Shown: positions 17,174-25,784 of the stretch, piece after piece | How positions within the stretch are numbered: the stretch's first letter is position 1 | Layout of the letters: each line of letters opens with the position of its first letter | Source: Clostridium sp. KNHs214 | Lineage (GTDB): Bacteria; Bacillota; Clostridia; Clostridiales; Clostridiaceae | Assembly (NCBI RefSeq): GCF_000744935.1 | Contig: NZ_JQMW01000011.1 | Location: 62,001 to 126,000, forward strand | Direction: 5' to 3' | Length of the DNA: 64,000 nt | Notes under the pieces: model-generated | What the model was told of the DNA's origin: nothing | What the model saw: the letters and a program-made list of their open reading frames with translations, nothing else | Database searches by the model: none | Made by a program: the position numbers and the translations under genes

Positions 17174-17884
17174 CTAATCAGCTGCATTATGCTCCCACTT
17201 ATATCCTATACCTCTGACAGTTACTATAGATTTTGGACTAGAGGACTTATCTTCTACTTTTTCCCTAAGTCTTTTTATATAAACAGACAAAGTATTGTCA
17301 TCTACAAATTCACCTGAAGAATCCCAAAGCTTTTCTAATATAACCTCTCTTTTCAAAGTTATATTTGAATTTTGCATGAATAAACATAAAAGTTTGTACT
17401 CCATAGGAGTAAGAAAAATTTCTTTATCTCCTTTAAATACTTGCGCCTTTAATACATGTATTTCTATGCCATTTGACTGCATTATAGTATTCTTTTCTTC
17501 CACTATCTTCTCATTACTTACAATGTTCTTTCTTCTCATAACTGCCTTTATTCTAGATATCATTTCTCTTAATCTAAAAGGCTTCGTTATATAGTCATCT
17601 CCTCCCATATCTAATCCCAATACAATATTTACTTCATCATCACAAGCAGTTAAAAATATTATAGGAACCTGGCTTTTTTCTCTTATGTGTTTACATAGCT
17701 CATAGCCATTTCCATCTGGAAGGGTTACATCTAATAATATTAAATCTACTGAATTCTCCATAAAGATTTTCTTACTTTCCTTTATGGTATTTCCCACAAG
17801 AACATCAAAGTTTTCATTTTTTAAACTATATTCTATACCCATAGCTAAAGCTTCATCATCTTCTACTAATAAAATTGTTGCCAT
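17174..17884 (-). CDS. OmpR-family response regulator
   Basis: This 236-residue protein has a receiver domain with acidic pocket EDD and phospho-acceptor Asp52 (LILLDVTLPDGNG), KPF lysine near residue 102, and a C-terminal winged helix (FLTPMEYKLLCLFMQNS; VSVYIKRLR-like recognition helix as LSVYIKRLREKVED). I chose the ATG at 17884, because GGGGG lies seven bases upstream and overlaps the earlier in-frame ATG. It is first gene of the two-component pair. Confidence 0.94.
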   Translation of the reverse strand: MATILLVEDDEALAMGIEYSLKNENFDVLVGNTIKESKKIFMENSVDLILLDVTLPDGNGYELCKHIREKSQVPIIFLTACDDEVNIVLGLDMGGDDYITKPFRLREMISRIKAVMRRKNIVSNEKIVEEKNTIMQSNGIEIHVLKAQVFKGDKEIFLTPMEYKLLCLFMQNSNITLKREVILEKLWDSSGEFVDDNTLSVYIKRLREKVEDKSSSPKSIVTVRGIGYKWEHNAAD

Positions 17885-17974
17885 TTTCATCCCCCTTTTA
17901 ATTTGTCATAATATTGTTCCCTATATCCTAATCAATTAAATATATTTCCAACCTCTCATTAAAATAAACATATT

Positions 17975-18150
17975 ACGATTAACCCACAAAAAGTATTACA
18001 TTACTTGAATTATGAAATTTCTCTGGAATGAGTTGCATAAGAAGCAAGGGAACTGTTTAAATTTATTGTTCCAAGCTCTTATGCAAGTCATGGAGGAGAA
18101 ATTTCATAATTCCATTACGTTGTACCTTATTGTGGATTAATCATATTCCT
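17975..18150. repeat. D-family palindromic element (D2), complete
   Basis: Ends are ACGATTAACCCACAAAAAG and CTTATTGTGGATTAATCAT. Inner arms are GAAATTTCTCTGGAATGA...GCATAAGAAGC and GCTCTTATGCAAGTCATGG. Length ~175 bp, no coding capacity: a miniature-element-like repeat in the gap upstream of the two-component genes. Confidence 0.8.
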
Positions 18151-18169
18151 TTATATTATAATTTTTTAT

Positions 18170-18214
18170 ATAAAAAAATCAGTTCATCCTTATAATACAA
18201 AAATGAAACTGATT
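18170..18214 (-). terminator. Terminator of the YheO-like regulator gene
   Basis: Reverse-strand arms AATCAGTTTCA and TGAACTGATT are followed by T7, directly after the gene's stop. Confidence 0.85.
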
Positions 18215-18220
18215 ATTCAA

Positions 18221-18886
18221 CTACTTTAATTTGTTTATATACCTATATATAGTAGTATCTGAGGCCTTTAAGTTTTTGGCTACTTCACTTACTCCACCCT
18301 TTAATAAAAATACGCCTTTTTCATTTAACTTCTTAACTACTTGCATTTTTTCTTCTAGGCTCATTCTCTCTGGAGGCATTGAATACTCTCCCATTACACT
18401 ATTTATTATAGAACTAATTACATCCTCAGCATTTTTATCTAAATTTTCAAATACGGATATTTCCTCTAACTGTTCTATACTCTCTTTAGTATCTTCTTCT
18501 CCAATAGATGCAAACGCATCTAATATATCCTTTACCTTTATAATATCAGTAATATCGGTGTTAATACATATCATTCCTATTAATTTTTCATTATCATCCT
18601 TTATAAAATAACTGGAAGATTTTAATGCTTTATTATCCCTAGAACTTCCCTTATAATTACATATGTAGTTTTTATCTTTATAACTTTCATCCTTTAATAT
18701 CTTTAAAACTAAATCTGTAACAGGACCGCCTATAGTTCTGCCACTTATATGCCCATTGGCTATGGCCACTATAGAATTATCTGGATTATTTATATCATGT
18801 AAAACCACTTCAGAATTACTCCCCAAAACTCTACCCATAAATTCTACTAAGGGAACGTATTTCTTTAATTTATCTCTACTGTTCAT
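18221..18886 (-). CDS. YheO-like PAS/HTH transcriptional regulator
   Basis: This 221-residue protein has an N-terminal YheO PAS-like domain (about 10-115: YVPLVEFMGRVLGSNSEVVL, NGHISGRTIGGPVTDLVL) and a C-terminal HTH_22 domain (about 165-221: EKMQVVKKLNEKGVFLLKGG, EVAKNLKASDTTIYRYINKL). Family members are DNA-binding regulators, some linked to D-amino-acid or amine metabolism. The nearest gene upstream on the same strand is ridA, with which these regulators are often paired. An AAGGAGA site precedes the ATG. Confidence 0.88.
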   Translation of the reverse strand: MNSRDKLKKYVPLVEFMGRVLGSNSEVVLHDINNPDNSIVAIANGHISGRTIGGPVTDLVLKILKDESYKDKNYICNYKGSSRDNKALKSSSYFIKDDNEKLIGMICINTDITDIIKVKDILDAFASIGEEDTKESIEQLEEISVFENLDKNAEDVISSIINSVMGEYSMPPERMSLEEKMQVVKKLNEKGVFLLKGGVSEVAKNLKASDTTIYRYINKLK

Positions 18887-19065
18887 TATTTTATCTCCTT
18901 ATACACTATCTAGTATTGGAAATGCTGCATTTCAAATAACCATTCTTCATCTGCAATTTAAACACAAGAACTTTTTATCCAAGTTTCGTAAAAAGGGTCA
19001 TTTTAAGTTGAAACTTAAAATAACCCAATTTTATGTTGAACTTTTATATTATCACTAATTTTTTA

Positions 19066-19233
19066 ATAGCTTAGGTACATGAAAAGAAATAACAAGTCAA
19101 AGATGCTAGTATATTTTGTGTCAGATAAGGAAGCAGGCTCCGGCTTTGGTAAGACTATCGGCGGGTTCTGCTAACGCAGTATGACGCAAAATAGACTAGC
19201 ATACTAACTTATTATTTATTTGAATGTGCCCTA
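19066..19233. repeat. F-family element (F1)
   Basis: This ~165-bp element has imperfect ~50-bp terminal inverted repeats: it starts TAGGTACATGAAAAGAAATA and ends TTATTTATTTGAATGTGCC. Inner arms ATTTTGTGTCAGA and TATGACGCAAAAT pair around a GC-rich centre. No coding capacity. It occupies most of the gap between ridA and the regulator. Confidence 0.8.
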
Positions 19234-19236
19234 GTA

Positions 19237-19614
19237 TTATGCTATAGCTATTACCTCTATTTCAACTAAAGCGTCTTTAGGTAATCTAGCTACTTCAATT
19301 GCACTTCTTGCTGGATAATCCCCTGTAAAGAATTTTGCATAAACTTCATTCATTTTTCCGAAATTATTCATATCACTTAAGAAAACAGTAGTTTTAACAA
19401 CTTTACTTAAACCACTACCTGATGCTTCTAATATAGCTTTTACGTTTTCTAATGATTGTTTTGTTTGCTCTTCTATAGTAGCTGGCATTTCACCTGTTTT
19501 AGGGTCTATTGGAAGTTGTCCTGAAGTATATACTAATTCTCCTACTTTTATTCCTTGAGAGTATGGTCCTATAGCACCAGGTGCTGCATTTGTTGAAATA
19601 ACTGATTTATTCAT
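19237..19614 (-). CDS. ridA: RidA family enamine/imine deaminase
   Basis: This 125-residue protein hydrolyses reactive enamine/imine intermediates, such as 2-aminoacrylate formed by PLP enzymes, in the cytosol as a trimer. Family motifs are intact: [33 protein letters not shown] and the C-terminal [20 protein letters not shown], whose Arg binds the substrate carboxylate. I chose the ATG at 19614 because AGGAGG lies seven bases upstream; an earlier in-frame ATG lacks a site. Confidence 0.96.
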   Translation of the reverse strand: MNKSVISTNAAPGAIGPYSQGIKVGELVYTSGQLPIDPKTGEMPATIEEQTKQSLENVKAILEASGSGLSKVVKTTVFLSDMNNFGKMNEVYAKFFTGDYPARSAIEVARLPKDALVEIEVIAIA

Positions 19615-19907
19615 ATTTATTCCTCCTTGGTGATAATTTTTTATCACAATATTAATTTTTTATCAATTGTAAATTAATTATAATATATATACTTCCTTAT
19701 TTCAATATTTTATATAAACAAATTTATTTTATCCACTATATTTTTATAAATATTTAAAATATTTAAACTTTATTTAGCGCTTTAAAACTAAGTATTGATA
19801 TTTTTCTAAAAACATTGTAATATATAGTTGTAATTTGTAAATATAGACTAAAATAAAAATATAAACTAAGAATAAAAGATACGGGACAAATAAAGTCTGT
19901 TGATTAT

Positions 19908-19942
19908 AACCTCTTAGCCTTTGGTTAAGAGATTTTTTTATG
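19908..19942 (+). promoter_or_regulatory. Leader hairpin with T-run upstream of the YitT gene
   Basis: CTCTTA(gcctttgg)TTAAGAG is followed by ATTTTTTTA, 100 nt before the YitT start. It looks like an intrinsic terminator in a leader, so attenuation is possible; no known riboswitch is recognised upstream. The rest of 19615-20046 is AT-rich with no gene. Confidence 0.45.
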
Positions 19943-20046
19943 GTAAATAATATAGTATTAGTATTTTAAATAATTTAGTAAAAATACACAAAATATAAAG
20001 TATTATATACTTCTTAAATACAACAATATAAAGGGAGGTTTTAATT

Positions 20047-20916
20047 GTGAAAAAAGATTTTAATATGAAGAAATTTTTAAAAGAAATGATTTGGCTCCAC
20101 ATTGGACTTATTATAACTGCTGCTGGTACTTATTTCTTTTTAGTTCCAAACAACATTGCAGCTGGCGGAGTTAGTGGTCTTGCCATGGTTATTCAGCCCT
20201 ATATGCCAAAATTAAGTATAGGTTTATTAATGACTTTAATGAATTTGGTTTTATTTGTGGTAGGCTTTGTATTTATTGATTCTAGCTTTGGAGCTAGATC
20301 CATTTATGCTAGTTTCACATTTTCGTTTATAGTATGGATTATGGAAAAAACTATACCTATAACTCAACCTTTCACCAATGATTTATTGATAGAGCTATTA
20401 TTTGGTTCTTTATTAAGTGCTATTGGTATAGCAATAGTTTTTGAGCAAAACGCTTCTACTGGTGGTACTGACATAGTAGCTAAAATTCTTAATAAATATG
20501 CTCATCTTGAACTAGGAAAAGCTCTTTTATTAGTGGATTTAGTAATAACCCTATTAGCTGCTTATACTTTTGGAATTAAAAAAGGTATGTATGCTCTTTT
20601 AGGAGTAATAATACTCGGTGTAATAATAGACGTAGTAATCAGTGGTTTAAATGACTACAAAAAAGTAGAAATATTAAGCTGTGAAGGGGAAAAAATAAAG
20701 AAATTCATAATCGAAGAATTAGATAGAGGTGCCACATTATATATTGGAAAAGGTGCCTATACCAATGAAGAAAAAGAAATAATAAACACAGTATTAGATA
20801 AAAAGCAATTCATAAAATTAAAGAAATTTATACACGAAACAGACAATAAAGCTTTTATAATAACTTACAATGTCCATGAAACCCTTGGAGAAGGATTTAA
20901 GAGTTTATCAAACTAA
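20047..20916 (+). CDS. YitT family membrane protein
   Basis: This 289-residue protein has about six membrane segments in the first 205 residues, including YFFLVPNNIAAGGVSGLAMV and FEQNASTGGTDIVAKILNKY, both typical of YitT/DUF161. A cytosolic DUF2179 domain (about 215-285) follows. The start is GTG at 20047 with GGGAGG eight bases upstream. Function of the family is not settled; transport of small compounds has been proposed. Single gene. Confidence 0.9.
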   Translation: MKKDFNMKKFLKEMIWLHIGLIITAAGTYFFLVPNNIAAGGVSGLAMVIQPYMPKLSIGLLMTLMNLVLFVVGFVFIDSSFGARSIYASFTFSFIVWIMEKTIPITQPFTNDLLIELLFGSLLSAIGIAIVFEQNASTGGTDIVAKILNKYAHLELGKALLLVDLVITLLAAYTFGIKKGMYALLGVIILGVIIDVVISGLNDYKKVEILSCEGEKIKKFIIEELDRGATLYIGKGAYTNEEKEIINTVLDKKQFIKLKKFIHETDNKAFIITYNVHETLGEGFKSLSN

Positions 20917-20942
20917 AAAAATTTCAGTAAGCAATAAAATTG

Positions 20943-21062
20943 TAGTCAAGTGGCTGTTGCATAAAGAAATTTACTTGCAATATATTGTTTTGCATATTAT
21001 TTTGCAATTTTAAAACTAACACAGTATATTCTAGTATTTATTTTTATTGCAACAGCTCCTTA
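20943..21062. repeat. G-family palindrome (G2)
   Basis: Arms GGCTGTTGCATAAAGAAATT and complementary TTATTGCAACAGCTCC bound ~115 bp. It resembles G1 at 3449-3553 in outer arms and in the inner GTATATTGT-like segments. Its position suits a terminator for the YitT gene. Confidence 0.6.
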
Positions 21063-21115
21063 TTTACTTATTTTCCAAGTACCTACATTTCCTATTTGCA
21101 TAGTTGAAAATATGC

Positions 21116-21334
21116 TTATTTTAACATATCTAATTTTACTGTATATCCTGTATTCTCTATACACTTAAGTATCTTTTCTTTGGTGGCTGGACTATTGTAT
21201 TCTATCTCTATACTTCCTCTCCCTAAGTCCACTGCTACTTCCTGAACTCCTTCTAGTTTGTCTAATGCATTTAATACTTTAGTTTTATCCTGTGAATTTG
21301 CAAGACCTGAAACTTCATAATGGCTATTTTTCAT
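21116..21334 (-). CDS. HMA-fold protein lacking the CxxC metal site
   Basis: This 72-residue protein has the heavy-metal-associated fold pattern (beta-alpha-beta-beta-alpha-beta): HYEVSGLANSQDKTKVLNAL, VQEVAVDLGRGSIEIEYNSP, TKEKILKCIENTGYTV. The usual GMxCxxC loop reads GLANSQ, so both metal-binding cysteines are absent; the only Cys is near residue 57. It therefore is unlikely to carry copper like CopZ. I chose the ATG at 21334, which has AAGGAG upstream. It may be a structural or regulatory relative. Confidence 0.75.
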   Translation of the reverse strand: MKNSHYEVSGLANSQDKTKVLNALDKLEGVQEVAVDLGRGSIEIEYNSPATKEKILKCIENTGYTVKLDMLK

Positions 21335-21476
21335 TAGTAATTTTCTCCTTCCTCTTAATTTTAAGTGAACTACCAACACTTATAGAAGCTGGCGGCTTCG
21401 TGGTCAATATTTATAACGAAACAAGTTTACCCACGCCATGAAGGTTATTCCATCCTCTATATTAATTTTTATAGTA

Positions 21477-21511
21477 TAAAAGGCTAATCAGAGCATCTAA
21501 TTAGCCTTTTA
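21477..21511. terminator. Bidirectional terminator-like hairpin
   Basis: TAAAAGGCTAAT and ATTAGCCTTTTA pair around a 10-nt loop, with T-runs on both strands. It may end aroQ transcription. The stretch 21335-21476 holds no gene I can support. Confidence 0.6.
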
Positions 21512-21689
21512 TCATGGAACTTAATATATAAATGTGTGTACTTTATATATATTTTATTATGCCCAATATCAAAAAAATTATGACTTTGTCATAATTTTTA
21601 GTGGACTAGTGTGTCAAAAGACTGGAATTTAACGTGCTAGGGGCAATTGACAATTAGTATTTATAGTTGTAATAGGATAATTAAGAGCT

Positions 21690-21860
21690 GCCACTAAATC
21701 CTTTTGGAACCATAGAAGAAGTTTTCATTGCCTGAGCGAGGAACGGAGTGAGTTTGAAAACTTTAGGGGCTTTAAATGGACAAATATTAGAAGTTCTTGG
21801 CGTATTGTTCACTGTCCAAAATTTCACATTTATTACGGAATTAAAAGCAGATTTTTCCTA
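21690..21860. repeat. Diverged B-family half element (B4)
   Basis: This keeps GGCGTATTG, TTTATTACGGAATTAAAA.CAGATTTTT and the apical core. The apical stem is changed to AAGTTTTCA/TGAAAACTT, so it still pairs. The left outer arm is missing or unrecognisable. It lies just downstream of aroQ. Confidence 0.65.
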
Positions 21861-21870
21861 ATGTACTTCC

Positions 21871-22296
21871 TTAACAATTTTTTAAAGCCATTAACGCCAT
21901 TATATATCCATATATACCAAATCCGCTAATTTGACCAATACAAACAGGAGCTATAACAGATTTTTTCCTAAACTCTTCCCTACTATATATATTGCTAATA
22001 TGTACTTCTACAGTTTTTATATTTACTGCTTTTATAGCATCCATTATGGCTATGCTGTAGTGAGTGTACGCTGCTGGATTTATTACTATACCATCATACT
22101 TTCCATAGGCCTCTTGAATAAAATTAATAATTTCTCCCTCAATATTACTTTGAACTATATGAACTTCTAACCCTAGATTTTTCCCCTGCTCTTCTATATA
22201 ATGGCATACATCTTTATAATTAGTGCTCCCATACACTTGTTTTTCTCTTATACCTAAAAAATTTATATTAGGTCCATTTATTACTAAAATATTCAT
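21871..22296 (-). CDS. aroQ: 3-dehydroquinate dehydratase, type II
   Basis: This 141-residue enzyme converts 3-dehydroquinate to 3-dehydroshikimate in the shikimate pathway and forms dodecamers in the cytosol. The signature NGPNINFLGIREKQVYG holds the catalytic Tyr and Arg, followed by NPAAYTHYSIAI and VEVHISNIYSREEFRKKS with the catalytic His. The ATG at 22296 has AGGAGA upstream; an in-frame start seven codons earlier lacks one. It is part of an aro cluster (CM-aroE, aroK, aroQ) in one direction. Confidence 0.96.
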   Translation of the reverse strand: MNILVINGPNINFLGIREKQVYGSTNYKDVCHYIEEQGKNLGLEVHIVQSNIEGEIINFIQEAYGKYDGIVINPAAYTHYSIAIMDAIKAVNIKTVEVHISNIYSREEFRKKSVIAPVCIGQISGFGIYGYIMALMALKNC

Positions 22297-22410
22297 CGGA
22301 AATCTCCTTTCTCCCAACTCTCAGTGTTTACTCCTAGAAATATCTCATTTATAACGACCTTTATTTAAACACTTTAGTTAAGCATTATTCTCCAACTTTT
22401 ATAATTTACA

Positions 22411-22578
22411 ATATGATTATCCCACAAAGCATTAAATTACTTGAATTATGAAATTTCTCTGGAATGACTTTCATAATAAGCAAAGGAACTGTTTAAATTT
22501 ACTGTTCCCAGCTCTTATGCAAATCATGGAGGATAAATTCCACAATTCCACCACACTGTACCTTTTGTGATTTAATCA
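22411..22578. repeat. D-family element (D3)
   Basis: Ends GATTATCCCACAAAGC and CCTTTTGTGATTTAATCA flank the same inner arms as D2, with several mismatches (for example TTTCATAATAAGC). It sits between aroQ and aroK, inside what would otherwise be one operon. Confidence 0.75.
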
Positions 22579-22583
22579 CAATA

Positions 22584-23099
22584 TTATATTTCAAAGATAT
22601 TAATATGTTGAGAAATTATATCTAAAAGCCCTTTTAAAGCTTCATTCTCATCTTTTAAATTTTCTAGCCTATAGTGGCAACTTTTCATGTAAAGTGCATA
22701 TCTTTTATTATATAATTCCCATAATTTCTCTTTTCCCTCATTCAAAACAGGTCTATTTTCTATTTTGATATCTTGCAATATGTTTTTTAATGGCCTATCT
22801 ATAAAAATAACTACACCACTATTTTTCATAATATCTATATTAGATTGTTTTTTTATTATTCCGCCTCCCGAAGCTATTATACACCCTTCATTTTTGCACA
22901 CTTCCCTTAAAGCTTCACTTTCTATATTTCTAAAGACCTCTTCTCCATCTTTAAATATATCTTTTATACTCTTATTACATCTTTTTTCTATGTATTCATC
23001 TAAATCATAAAATTTCATATTTAAATTTTTGCTAAGACTCTTTCCCAATGTAGTTTTTCCACAACCAGGCATACCTATTAATATTATATTCTTTTTCAT
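22584..23099 (-). CDS. aroK: Shikimate kinase
   Basis: This 171-residue cytosolic kinase phosphorylates shikimate with ATP. Walker A is GMPGCGKTTLGK (about residues 10-21). The shikimate-binding motifs DLDEYIEKR and SGGGIIKK and the lid Arg in RPVLNEGKEKLWELYNKR are present. I chose the ATG at 23099 (AGGTG seven bases upstream) over a GTG three codons earlier that overlaps that site. The aroE fusion gene lies upstream. Confidence 0.95.
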   Translation of the reverse strand: MKKNIILIGMPGCGKTTLGKSLSKNLNMKFYDLDEYIEKRCNKSIKDIFKDGEEVFRNIESEALREVCKNEGCIIASGGGIIKKQSNIDIMKNSGVVIFIDRPLKNILQDIKIENRPVLNEGKEKLWELYNKRYALYMKSCHYRLENLKDENEALKGLLDIISQHINIFEI

Positions 23100-23154
23100 T
23101 TTAAACACCTATTTCTTAATTTTTCAACTTTCGTAGTTATAAAATAAAAATTTA

Positions 23155-23187
23155 AAGATGGGTCTGTCGCATTAAGAAATTCATATA
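23155..23187. repeat. G-family fragment (G3)
   Basis: GGTCTGTCGCATTAAGAAATT matches one end of G1 as its complement. It overlaps the last codons of the CM-AroE gene, so the insertion may have supplied the present C terminus. Confidence 0.4.
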
Positions 23188-24317
23188 TGATGATATTGAT
23201 TTGAAATTTCACTATACATTTTAAATTTTAAATTTATATTTTCTTTTAGAGACTCATATATTCTATCTACTAATTCTTCCCCTAGTATTGTTTCATTCCA
23301 TATTTCTTCTGCAGCTACAGCCTGAGCTACTAGCATATACAGTCCGTTTACATAACTTATACCCTTTTCCCTAGCATACTTTAAAAATAAAGTTTCCTCT
23401 GGATTATATATAAGATCTACTGCCCACTTAAAATTACCTAAAAACTCCATAGGCACTGGAGCTTCATTTATATTGGGATACATACCACATGGAGTAGTAT
23501 TTACTATAATATATTTATCTTTTAATTCATCTAAATTTTCATATTCTAATATATGAGCTTTAGGAAAAACATCTTTCTTGTGCTGAGCTTTCTTATCTCT
23601 TGTAACAATGGTTATTTCATCTACGCCTTTTTTTAACAAACAATAATAAACCATGGTGGCAGCTCCGCCGCTACCTAACACTACGGCTTTCTTACCTTTT
23701 ACATCTATATGCCATTTTTCTAAGATCTTTTTAAATCCAAAATAATCCGTATTATATCCAATTGTCTTTCCATTGTAAAATTTTATAGTATTTACTGCCC
23801 CTATTTTCCTAGCTTCTTCACTTATTTCATTAATGTATTTCATAATATCTACCTTATAAGGAATTGTAACATTAACCCCTTTAAAGCTAGTTTTATTTAA
23901 TTCATTCAAAACTTTAGAGATATTTTCTTTAGATATCTCTAGAATTTCATAGTTCCCATTCATGGATTTTTCTTTAAATATAAGCTCATGTATATCTGGT
24001 GATAAACTATGTGCTAGCTTTTCTCCTATAAGTCCATATAAGCTTTTATTTTTAATAAAATAATCTTGATATTTTTTGCTTTCTTCCATTATTTTTATAA
24101 ATATTTCGCTAATATAGGAAGTAAATTCCTTATTATTAATGTATTCTAAATTTTTGTTTAGAACTTCTTTTTCCCTTTTCCCATCTAAAAGAGCAACATC
24201 TTTACTTTTCTTATGTAAAGCTACTTTTTTAACTATATTCATTCTTTTTTCTATGAGTTCAGAGATTTCTTTATCAATGTCATCTATTTCACATCTCAAT
24301 TCTTGTATTTCAAACAT
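23181..24317 (-). CDS. aroE: Chorismate mutase-shikimate dehydrogenase fusion
   Basis: This 378-residue bifunctional protein has an AroQ-type chorismate mutase helix bundle at about 1-90 (ELRCEIDDIDKEISELIEKR, KSKDVALLDGKREKEVL) and shikimate dehydrogenase at about 92-365. The latter has the substrate loop GEKLAHSLSPDIHELIF, VTIPYK with catalytic Lys, NTDYFGF and the nucleotide loop VLGSGGAATMVYY. It links the end of the shikimate pathway with the chorismate-to-prephenate step. GGGAGG precedes the ATG. The final ~15 residues (KMYSEISNQYHHI) extend past the usual end and overlap a repeat fragment. Confidence 0.93.
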   Translation of the reverse strand: MFEIQELRCEIDDIDKEISELIEKRMNIVKKVALHKKSKDVALLDGKREKEVLNKNLEYINNKEFTSYISEIFIKIMEESKKYQDYFIKNKSLYGLIGEKLAHSLSPDIHELIFKEKSMNGNYEILEISKENISKVLNELNKTSFKGVNVTIPYKVDIMKYINEISEEARKIGAVNTIKFYNGKTIGYNTDYFGFKKILEKWHIDVKGKKAVVLGSGGAATMVYYCLLKKGVDEITIVTRDKKAQHKKDVFPKAHILEYENLDELKDKYIIVNTTPCGMYPNINEAPVPMEFLGNFKWAVDLIYNPEETLFLKYAREKGISYVNGLYMLVAQAVAAEEIWNETILGEELVDRIYESLKENINLKFKMYSEISNQYHHI

Positions 24318-24356
24318 AATTTCCTCCCATTTTTATTAAATACCTAATTCTTAAGC

Positions 24357-24535
24357 TTCATTCCTCAAAAATTCTTAGGTACATAAAAAGAAATAACAAT
24401 TTAAAGATGCTGGTATATTTTGTGTCAGACAAGAAAGCAGGTTACGCCTTTAGTATGACTATCGGCTGGTTCTGCTAACGCAGTATGACGCAAAATAGAC
24501 TAGCATACTGACTTGTTGTTTATTTGAATGTGCCT
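24357..24535. repeat. F-family element (F2)
   Basis: Starts TAGGTACATAAAAAGAAATA and ends GTTTATTTGAATGTGCC, nearly identical to F1 in the arms but different at the centre (GTTACGCCTTTAGTATGACT). Confidence 0.8.
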
Positions 24536-24648
24536 TATTTATAATAACATTTATTTAGTACTAATACCCAAATCATAACTATATAGATATCAATTAAACT
24601 TGGAATTAAGGATTTCAAACTAGGATTTTTAAAATAAAGTATATCAAA

Positions 24649-24676
24649 AGCGCTCACTCCTTACGGAGTGAGCGCT
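24649..24676 (-). terminator. Terminator of the lar genes
   Basis: A near-perfect 12-bp GC-rich stem AGCGCTCACTCC/GGAGTGAGCGCT is followed on the reverse strand by TTTT. It lies 140 bp beyond the larB stop. Confidence 0.7.
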
Positions 24677-24816
24677 GCCAACATATCATCCTGCTTTTTT
24701 TGTTTCTTTTGCTCCTTTTAACGGTAACTATAATAACACCTATTTAATATATCATAGAAATTTTTATCTTTACCAATTATAATTATATCCTTTTCATATA
24801 AATATGTCAATAACAA

Positions 24817-25563
24817 TTAAAGTTTATTTATCATACTAGCTAAATATCCTGCACCAAATCCATTGTCTATGTTTACTACACTAACTCCACTAGCACAACT
24901 ATTCAACATAGATAAAAGAGCTGCAACCCCATTAAAGCTAGCTCCATAACCCACACTGGTAGGCAGTGCTATTACAGGTTTGTCTACTAAACCCCCAACA
25001 ACACTGACTAGAGCTCCTTCCATACCTGCCGCCACAATAACTACCTGAGCACCCCTTATTATATCCATTTTGCTAAACAATCTATGTATTCCTGCCACTC
25101 CCACATCTACTACTCTTTTTACTCTATTTCCTAAAAATTCTGCTGTAACTGCAGCTTCCTCTGCTACAGGAAGGTCTGAAGTTCCTGCAGTAACCACTGC
25201 TATATATGTATCCTTTTTAGTAATTTCTTTTTTTTGGACAGTTATTATTTTAGCCATGCTATTGTACTCTGCTCCACTACAAATTTCCTTAACAGCATTG
25301 TACATTTCCTCTGTGGCACGGGTAGCCAATATATTATTATTTTTAGTATTCATAAATTCTACTATACCCCTTACTTGCTCCACAGTTTTTCCTGCACAGT
25401 ATATAACCTCAGGATATCCAACTCTTATTTCTCTATGATTATCAATATTAGCATATCCTAAATCCTTAAAAGGAAGCTCTCTCAAACTATCCAATGCATC
25501 TTCTACTGCGCACTCACCATTTTTTACATTTTCTAGTAAATTCCTTATTTCATCTTCATTCAT
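24817..25563 (-). CDS. larB: LarB, nickel-pincer cofactor biosynthesis (nicotinate adenine dinucleotide carboxylase/hydrolase)
   Basis: This 248-residue protein has an N-terminal LarB region and a C-terminal PurE-like domain (AVVTAGTSDLPVAEEAAVTA, VVIVAAGMEGALVSVVGGLV, PTSVGYGASFNG). LarB carboxylates the pyridinium ring of nicotinic acid adenine dinucleotide and releases the mononucleotide, the first step toward the NPN cofactor of LarA-type racemases. The AAGGAAG site precedes the ATG. larE and larC lie upstream in the same direction; the spacing to larE is 220 bp with no feature I can name. Confidence 0.93.
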   Translation of the reverse strand: MNEDEIRNLLENVKNGECAVEDALDSLRELPFKDLGYANIDNHREIRVGYPEVIYCAGKTVEQVRGIVEFMNTKNNNILATRATEEMYNAVKEICSGAEYNSMAKIITVQKKEITKKDTYIAVVTAGTSDLPVAEEAAVTAEFLGNRVKRVVDVGVAGIHRLFSKMDIIRGAQVVIVAAGMEGALVSVVGGLVDKPVIALPTSVGYGASFNGVAALLSMLNSCASGVSVVNIDNGFGAGYLASMINKL

Positions 25564-25784
25564 GAAATAACTTCCTTTCCATATTAGTTTTTAAAACTTC
25601 TTAATAATCAATTCCAAATTATATCTATACTCGTCACTTACTATTTAGGTACTACATTTAATTATTAATATAAATAAACCTTTTGGTAACTAAACTAAAT
25701 GACAGATAGTTACAGTACTAACCACTTCCTATCACCCTGCACTTGAATATGGCTAATATACAATTATTGCTTAAAAACCAATAA

